Below, piece by piece: positions 38,193 to 47,100 of a DNA stretch of 64,000 bases; positions within the stretch are counted from its first letter, which is position 1; each line of letters opens with the position of its first letter. A program made the position numbers and the translations under genes. This stretch comes from Malania oleifera. Taxonomy: Eukaryota; Streptophyta; Magnoliopsida; Santalales; Ximeniaceae. Where the stretch lies: positions 62,173,957 through 62,237,956 of the forward strand of contig NC_080428.1 of the NCBI RefSeq assembly GCF_029873635.1, written 5' to 3'. A model generated the notes under the pieces. It saw nothing but the letters and a program-made list of their open reading frames with translations. It was not told where the DNA came from and did no database searches.

Positions 38193-41100
38193 CTTTTGAA
38201 ATCTAAATATCATGTCAAGAAAGTTATGAATTTACAACTCTTAGGCTTTTGGAATTATATGAAAAATTAAACTTAGATATTAGCTGACATTTAATTTAAC
38301 CATTTGTGTCTAAATTTTGTTTTGTATAATAATAAATAATATTCAATTGATATATGAATCTCATTTGAATTAGTTGAAATGTTTAATATGATTATTATAT
38401 CACTGTTATTGCACCTTATAATAGTGATATTTTAATAATCACTATTATAGTATTCTTGTTCTAAATCTCACATTATTATGTCTAGTAATAGTTGTTAAAG
38501 AGTTCATTAGAAAATTCCATGCTTTATTACTAATTTTTTTTAAAAATTGAAATCGGAATTAACATCAATTTGAAATTTCAGTACTTTGAAGCCTCAAAAC
38601 TTTAGTTAAAATCGAAATTTAAGGCCTTGGTTCAGAGTGCACGCATGAATCCATGTGTATGTTTGTGTGCTCTTGTGCATACGAATGCATGCCATGTGTG
38701 CATGCATGTGCACAAAACATGTTTGCGCAAAATGCAAGGAACACTGAGGTGCAAAAGATACATGCCTATGGAAGATGAGGTGCATGTTGATGAAGACTTA
38801 CGTATAAAGGACTGTTAAGATGCTTAAATTTGTAAAAAAATTATATTAATATTTATATGGATGGTACATGTGAATTCTGCTAAAGCTCTACTAGGGTGCA
38901 ATGAATTAAATCAATGCAGAATGATCAGCTGCTGTTCTTGCTTTGGAATTTAATTGAATTGAATTTATTTATAATTTCTTGATAAAATGGGCTTGAGATT
39001 GACTGCTCCAAGAGGCTGGGAAGTTGGATTGGAGTGTGACAAGAGTGAAAAAAATTAATACGTTGTCCTAGTTGCTTTTTTTTTTTTTTTCCCACTTTTC
39101 TTTTTCTGATTTTGAGATCTCTCGTCCTTTTATAGTTTTACTCCTTTCTTTTTCTCGGGAATTCAAAGTATGTTGGTCAGAAGAGAAGAGAGGTGCTGTA
39201 GGTGTGGAGATGCGCTTCAAATGAATGAACCTGGGCTCTGAAGACAGTTCATTGCAAATAATCAAAGACCGTTTGCCAATGAAAGGACTACCTTTCTTGG
39301 ACTGTGAGTGATGACACCAGATTCTCAATCTGTTGTCTTCAAGCAGTGAGATCGTCACTGTTGAGCCTGATGGGCAAACGGATTGACTTCCGTGGCTGTG
39401 CGTGAAGATCCATCAGAAGTATCTTCATCCCCAACCATTGGGAGGGTAGGCTCCTCGGCCTCGGGAAGTGGAACTCCCATGGATGGTGCTGTGGGCGTAG
39501 CGATCTAAAGCCTATTCTTAGCATTGAAGAGGGAATTTAGTGAGGCTTAATGAGAAGGAAGCTGGGGTTCTGGTGGGGGCTGTGTTTCAGAGGCAACTGG
39601 GGTTGCGTTCAGGGAGTAGATTGCGAAGAGGAGTTTGCGGGTGGTATTTTTCTTGTTTTGGTCCTGGTCCAATTAATTGAAAAAGGAGGCACATCTTTTT
39701 AACCAAAACTGGGCATTTGTTTGAGCAGGCCCAAGGTTAAGGTAAGTCTGAGTTGGGTTCTAATGAGGAGTCTAAAGGAGGATCCCATTATTTGGGCTCT
39801 ACACTGAAGCATTATGGTGGTAGTCACGCTGTTGGTTTGGGAAATGGGGGATCCTGGTAATTTGTTGGATCCCAGTAATGGGAAAGATTTGAGTCCCTAG
39901 AATTCAGGAGAAGAGCAGTGGGAGGAGGATTCTATACCTTTCCATAATGGAATCCAATTCCAGTCTCCAGCAAACCAATTTACAAATTGAGCTGAACGAG
40001 CTTCGGATCAAATCCAGAATTCTAGCAGTTCAGAGTCAAAACTAGATTGTGGTGCTAAAAATGCGATTAGTCCTGAAGAGGGTTTAAAAGATCGGGTGGA
40101 AAGGAGTAACAAACCAGAAGCTGCTTTGGGGTTTATTGCAGATTTTTTTGTCCTAATTCTGACAGATTTGAGGGATGTAAGATGTATGCTCATCAAAAGG
40201 CGGCTTGTATGGGCACTGAGATGAGAAAAGTGTTTGAAGAGGAGAGAAAATTCTGGTGAGACAGTGGCAAAGGTTTTAAGGGGAGTTTCAAAAGGAGAAT
40301 TTAGTATAGTGAAAGGCTCTCTTTCAAAGGAGGTTGGGCGTAGCAATGGGGTAAGAAAAGAAAAGAAGGCAAAGAAATGGTTTTATTTTTTTTTGGGTAC
40401 CACAGAAAGTGATGATATTAGTGAGTTTTTGGTAGGGGGCTGTTGTTGGATGAGATTTGAAAACAATATAGATTTATTTTTGATTCTTGCGGAAAAGTAG
40501 GGGATTTATCTTATATTCATCTTCCCCTGTTGGAAAGATTGGAGGGAGTGTCTATTTTTGATAATGATGGGTTGGTTAACAATCTAGAGAATAGGGATGG
40601 AATTTTGTCTACTCCTGTGGAGGAGATCCCTAAGAGATGGAATTAGAAGCTTCAATTCTTTTGGACAAAATTGATTTGAAGTAGGAGGAAATGGTGGCAA
40701 AAGTCAAAAGATGAAGGGTCAAAGGGAATTAACAAATTTGACGTTTGGTAAATTATTATGGAAGGGTTTGAAGAGGGGTTTCCGTGGTTAATATTTTCCA
40801 GTTTTATTTTGTGAACTTGTGTTTTTTTTTTTTTTTTTTCCTGTTGTTATTTGGTGGACTCCTTGTCCCCGGACAATGTACCTTCCCTTTTTTCCCTATA
40901 TATTTTCTAATTTTTCTTTTATTATCAATACAAGAAAAAATATCTTACTTTCATGGTCCTAAAATATTTGGGAAAATTCTAGATAAAGTTGAGATATGTT
41001 ATTATAGAGTTGACTATATATATAAAACAAAGGACCTTCTTTGGCTTCCAAAGTGCCCATTATAATTTCTGGTGATTCTGAATTTAAAAAATAAAACAAA

Positions 41101-44100
41101 ACTATAAAACTAATCAAAAATTATTTATACAATTTAGTAGATGAATAATATATTTATTATAATGGCCCAGATAATTTAAGATACACATTTATTATATTGA
41201 CCCACACAATTTAAAATACTGTTTATTGGGCTCTTTTAAAAAAGCAAACATGTTCATTAAATGGGATTAATTAGTTAAAGTTTTGCTATTAATCACAAAG
41301 AAATTTTTTTATGTGATGTGGCATCCCATCATTTGTTGACATTAGTTAACTTTTTCTCACTTAAACAAATCATGTGATGTTACATTACTTGTGATGAATT
41401 AGAATTTTTTATTAGTTAAATTAAATTGAAGAATGACTCTTGAGACAGCTAGATTAAAATGTAAACACATTCATTAAATGAGATTAATTAGTTAAATTAA
41501 ATTTAATAATTGACTATTGAGATACCTAGATTAAGAGATAACAATACACACACACACACACACACACATGTATATGCATATAATAGTTGTCAAATCAAGA
41601 TTTGAATCTTGAATCGAAATCCCAATTTCATGAATTGAGAATCGAATTGAATTGTAGGGTTTGGTGCAAAATTTGAAAAATTGATAAGATTTGCATGAAT
41701 ATAAAGCAAGTAAAATTGTAAAATACATTGAATTTTCAACAAATACGGATTATCCATGTTGATAATTGGAGTGGCGCTTGCCTTTGAAGTAAGTTTTGTA
41801 GGTCTAAACCCTACAATGATCTATTTAACTCGTATATATATATATTGATATGAAAGGAAAACTAGCCATATAAGCAAGATATACCATGATCTAACCATTC
41901 CACCTCTATCAAGTATCAAGTTAAGCTATAACGCTTGTTATGTGACTCAAAACTAAAGTACTAAGTCTAAGAGTTCAAGATACGCTAAAAAGTAGGATAA
42001 GGGCACACAAAATTTAAAAATTGAAATTCATGCTTATGGTGTAAGTCTGTACAAGCTTAACAATAAAAAATTCATGTGCATGTTGCATGCTTTCTTTAAA
42101 AAACAATAAGGTGAGGAAACAAGAAAAACTCAATTTAAAAATTGAACTTTATGGTTTTTAAGGGAATGAATCAATGAAAAACAATAAAAAATTGAACTTT
42201 ATGGTGTTTAATAAGGAAAGTCATTTTTAATGCATGGGCTTGCTCTAGTAAGTTAGTAACTAAAACAAGAAGATAAAGTAAATAAAAACATTAACAAAAC
42301 TTACTAAAATATAAAAATTAATGAAGATCAGATTTTAAATCTAGAGGAGTGGAGAGGGCAATGTGCCAACCAAAAGCTCACCCACCTAGTTGACTCTGGT
42401 TTCTTCTCAAGACAAGTTTCTTTCTCTTACTCTAGTTTTCTTCTAATCTTATCTAATGACAGAATTAAGAAGTGCAGAATGAGGGGGCCAACAAACTTCT
42501 TTCTTCCCTTTTGGAGGACAAAACTCATGTAAATAGCAAATAGAAGGCCACCATGAGAAAAAGGAAAAAGGAAAAAGTTAAAAAATCTTTAAGTTGGGCT
42601 TTAGAGAAGTTGCATCTGAATCTTATGAGTTGTACGATTCAATCGATTCATCGATTCACAAGGTGAATCTTATGATTCACCTTGATTCACCGCCATTTAC
42701 AATTCTCCCATGTGATTTGAATCGATTTATGCCTTTCTCAATACGAATCATACGATTCGAAACGAGAATCGTACAATTCTAACAACTATATGTATATTTG
42801 CAATTTAAATAGTGAAATATCTCATTTATTGCATGGGTTTACTAGTTTATCAAAATCTAGAAATCATTTATGTGGCTAGATCTTGATCGAGGCCTTAAGG
42901 ACTAGTGTGAAATAATTTTTTTCCCAGTATTTTAATTTCTAATATTTTTGGTAAGTTATCCTTTTCTTATTTATCAAAAAAATTTCAAATAGTGGTTAAT
43001 TTTTCATGTTTATGTAAAGATGTTTAAATTTATCACCATGGTGTTTAGCATGATCAATTCATAAGATCATAAAGTTTAAATTTCTACATTATATTTTCAT
43101 AAATTTCAATGGTATAGGCCAAGAAACTTGGTTAGTAAGTGTACGAAACTAAGAAAATCACAACTAAAGTAATTCAAAGTGTAGATCCCTTGTATGACAA
43201 ATTGATCAAAGGTCAAATTGTTGCATTATTAACTGGATTAAAACAACTTATAATGGAGGAGTAAATACTTGAAACATATAGAATATCATTACTTTTAGGG
43301 AAAAATATACTAACCTCCCTTGAGGTTTGAGGAGTAAATACTTGAAATGTATAGAATATCATTATTTTTAGGGAAAAATATACTAACTTCCCTTGAGGTT
43401 TGCCAAAAATACGCAAAACCTCCCTAATGTTTAAAAAATAACTCTTGACTTCCCTTTAAAGTTTAATATGGCGACACTTAAACTCCCTTTGTTAGTTGAC
43501 CAACTAAGTCAGCTGACGTGTTGCATTTTTTGGAACTAGCATCTAAATCTTGGAAAGATTTGGAAAAATGAATATAGTAGCAAGTGCCCAGTATGTTTCT
43601 TCGTAGGTATATGTGCACCTTCTTTCATTAGTGCATCTGATCAAGGCAGAAATGAAGTTAGGTTTGACGCTGACGGTGGCAAATTTAAGGTGAAGGGTAT
43701 TGAGGGAATCAGCTAATTTAAAATGTTATGTGAACTATGGGGATTAAAAAGGGGTTTTCTTGGCTGCTTGTAGCAGTTTTTATTTTTGTTTTGTTTTTCG
43801 TTTTTATTTTTTTCTCTGTTTTTTGTTTTGGTTTATTTTTCCTTCTGTTTTGAGGACTTGTATCCTCACTATGATTATACATTCACTTTCCTAATATAAA
43901 AAAAGATATACCAAATTTTCATGGGAGGTCAACTATTAGTGCCATTAAATTTAAATGTCAAGGGACTCTAGTATCATGTTGGTGAACCTCAAGGGGGTGG
44001 GGGTGAGGTTGTTTTGAAGCATATTTCGTCACAAGACATCAAGGATTACATTATGATCATTAACAGTTTGCCCACTAAGCCAGCTAGAGACAACAACAAT

Positions 44101-47100
44101 CCATTGGTCCTTGCAAGTCTGAAGCAGAGTACTTGTATCTTTGAAGGCTCTCTTATTTCTTTTTTTCCAAGCACACCAAAATATGGCGAGAGGGATGAGG
44201 TTCAAAGCCATTCGCTTCTCCTTGGTGGCTTTGATACCTTTCCAAGCCCATCTCCCCTCCAATTGAATTTGCCATAAGCCACTGCTGTCCAGTCAAGGAT
44301 AGAATCAAATTCCACAAGTTCCTTGTCCAGAGGCAGTGGAGAAGAATGTAGTAGACTGATTCTGCATCAACCGTACAATGAAAACACCTATTTGTGACTG
44401 TGAGACCTATTTTATGCAGATTGTCAAGGGTTAAAATATTTTCAACGTACAAACTCCAACCCCCCCCCAAAAAAAAAGGTAACCTTTGAAGGGGATGCTG
44501 TCCTCCAAATGTGAATCCAAGGGGAGTTGTTGCAATTTGTTCCCATTGATGAGAGCTTTTTTAAGAAAGGTTTAATAGTCAAAAACCCATTTGGGTTCGT
44601 TGGGGATGATTTGGTAATGGAATTTGTAGAGAATTCTATAAAAGTCAAGAGAGTGCAAAGTTTCAAATTGCCACTCCCCTAGTAGGAAGAATATTCCAGA
44701 AAATTCCTTGATCAATGATTTGGAGATGAAGACTGATAAGGGAATTTTTTTCACAAGCCAAGCTATATATGGAAGGAAAGACAACTTTAAGATTACTGTT
44801 AAATATTGGCTCGTGTTCAAGCTCGAGCTTGGCTCATTTGTGAGCTCAGGTTCAGGCTCAGGCTGAAATTTTGTAAATGGCCGGCCTAATAATAGCAATT
44901 TCATCCACTCATTTTGTCTAGCCAGAATTTATGCCTTTCTCCTTGGGCAGTTAGGCCAGTATTGGACTCTTGGGATTGGGTCAACTCAACGAGCTTATTA
45001 CCGTGCTCCTTAACAAGCCTAATAAACAAGCCCATTCGAACCAGTTATCGACTTGCTCACAAGTCGAAACGAGCCGAGCCTGGCTGTGCTCATGCTTAGC
45101 TTGTTTACAACTGAGCCTAAAAATTAGGTTTGGAACTTGCTTATTTAGATAATAAACGAGCTTGAACGTGTCCTTATCGAGCCACAAGTGGCTTGGTTCA
45201 TTTGCAGCCCTAGCCAGAATTAAACATTGGTCCCATTTCCCACTTGGAATGTCACAAATTGGAAAAAATCATCCCTGCCTTGATGAATTTCCAAACTCCC
45301 ACTCCATAGGGTCCCCATTTTTGTTTCTTTGTCTGTAGTAGTTTTTGATTTTATTTTCAACGTGAGGATCCTGTTTATGCTCTCCTCTTCTCTAGTATTG
45401 AATTTGTTCTTTTTCTATATAATAAATATATATTGCCATCATCATTATTATAAAATGTGTTGGTGTACTAATTTGTGTCCCAAACTTAATATTAATGTTT
45501 GAAGCACCTGTTGAACAATAATTAAGCTAGTAAAAATTAATTTGTGTTCATACTTTTGTTAATATCAAATAAACTTATAAACAAAAGCACTTTCTAGGCG
45601 CTTTTTTTTGGTTACAAATTATTTGGAAATACCAAATCTTTGGTTTAAGCAGTATATTAGAGTCCAAAATATAAATTTTTCTAAGATCTTATCATTCTAC
45701 CACAATCATATTTACCCCATTGGTCCAACAAACCCTACTACAATTCTTGTAAGATATTAAAAATTTGTGATTTCTCTGTAGAATCTGGATTATTTTGACA
45801 AAGTAGGTTTTTAGGATCGTATGACCTGGATTGTGCTTCTGACAACCATGATTATTTCCCCCATATTTTGATTTTTACTATTTGATTGCAAACTTATATG
45901 CTTTTTGCAATATCAGACCTCTGTTGATGCTTTTGTACTTTCCTTGATTTTGTGATCTCACATGGCCTTTTTAGCTGATGGTATGGGTCAGATTGTTAGG
46001 TTGTGGAGTACATCGTGGCTAGTTGTTATCAGCAGTAAAACTCTCAAAAGCGAATGGGAAGAGCATGGAAATTATGATTTTCAATTAGTGCCCTTGTCCA
46101 TCATTTTGAATATATGCTAGCAACTGAAAATGCCAAATGAGGTCGTGTAACTGAGGTGCCAGAAATGGACAGGGCATAGATGCAGGTTCTAAATTGCAAC
46201 GAATACATGTTTAGGAATTAAATTTCAAACAAAAAGAAAAAATAAAATGACGTTGGGACCACAATGAAAATTTGCTGTAGTTTGAGATTTTTGGTTCATT
46301 AAGCAATTAATTCTGAATTTTTATGATTTTGTTATCAAAAAAGAGAGATCAGTGTTGATAATTTGGTTTTAGAGAGATGTCCTCAAACTTGATGTTGGGT
46401 GAGCTAAACTGTTCAGAAATTTTATAATTTTGTTCTTAAAAGGGAGAGTTGACTTATTCTTTAGTAAATTTGATTATCTTGGTACTTTTATTGAATTTTA
46501 TTGGAGCGTATTCCCTTATTTACCTGTAAAATCAAAAGCCAAAATGGAAAAGAGAGTAATATCAGTTGGCTTGTGCTTGATGTGGGGCTCCTCGCTTCAA
46601 ACTACCTTAGGTGTGAACATTTGTGCCCGGGCGCGCTTTGTACCTAGGTGCTTCTCAAATTCTGTGTTTGCAGATGGGAGACAATTTGGGTTCTCTTGCC
46701 ATTTTTGCAATGCAGTTGAGTTAGAATTGTTTCTAGTATAGATCTATTCCAACTTTACATGGTTCTTTAATTGCTTCTGTTTGCATTAAATTTTCTGATC
46801 TAGTTGAAAGTGGTGCACATTCTTTGAATGATTTTACGATTGTGTGCATTTTGTTTTGGTATTTTTGTTTTTAGATGCTTCGATTTTATGTTCCTAGAGG
46901 AAATTGCTTCCTCATTTTTGTCATGTTGTCTTTCTTCCAATCTTAGAGAAATCCAAGATATTTGAGATACATGTGTCTGTACGTGTAATATATACATGCA
47001 TATATGTAAATATGAGTGCGCATCTGTGCATATACTTAGATACATATATGTGCATTATGTGTGTGCAAGTGCATGCATGCATGTGCATTCATGAATGTCT

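Noticed and set aside
46430-46741. Plus-strand frame of 103 codons in U2AF65 intron 16
   Set aside because: No recognisable domain, no splice context, and intron position; probably chance.
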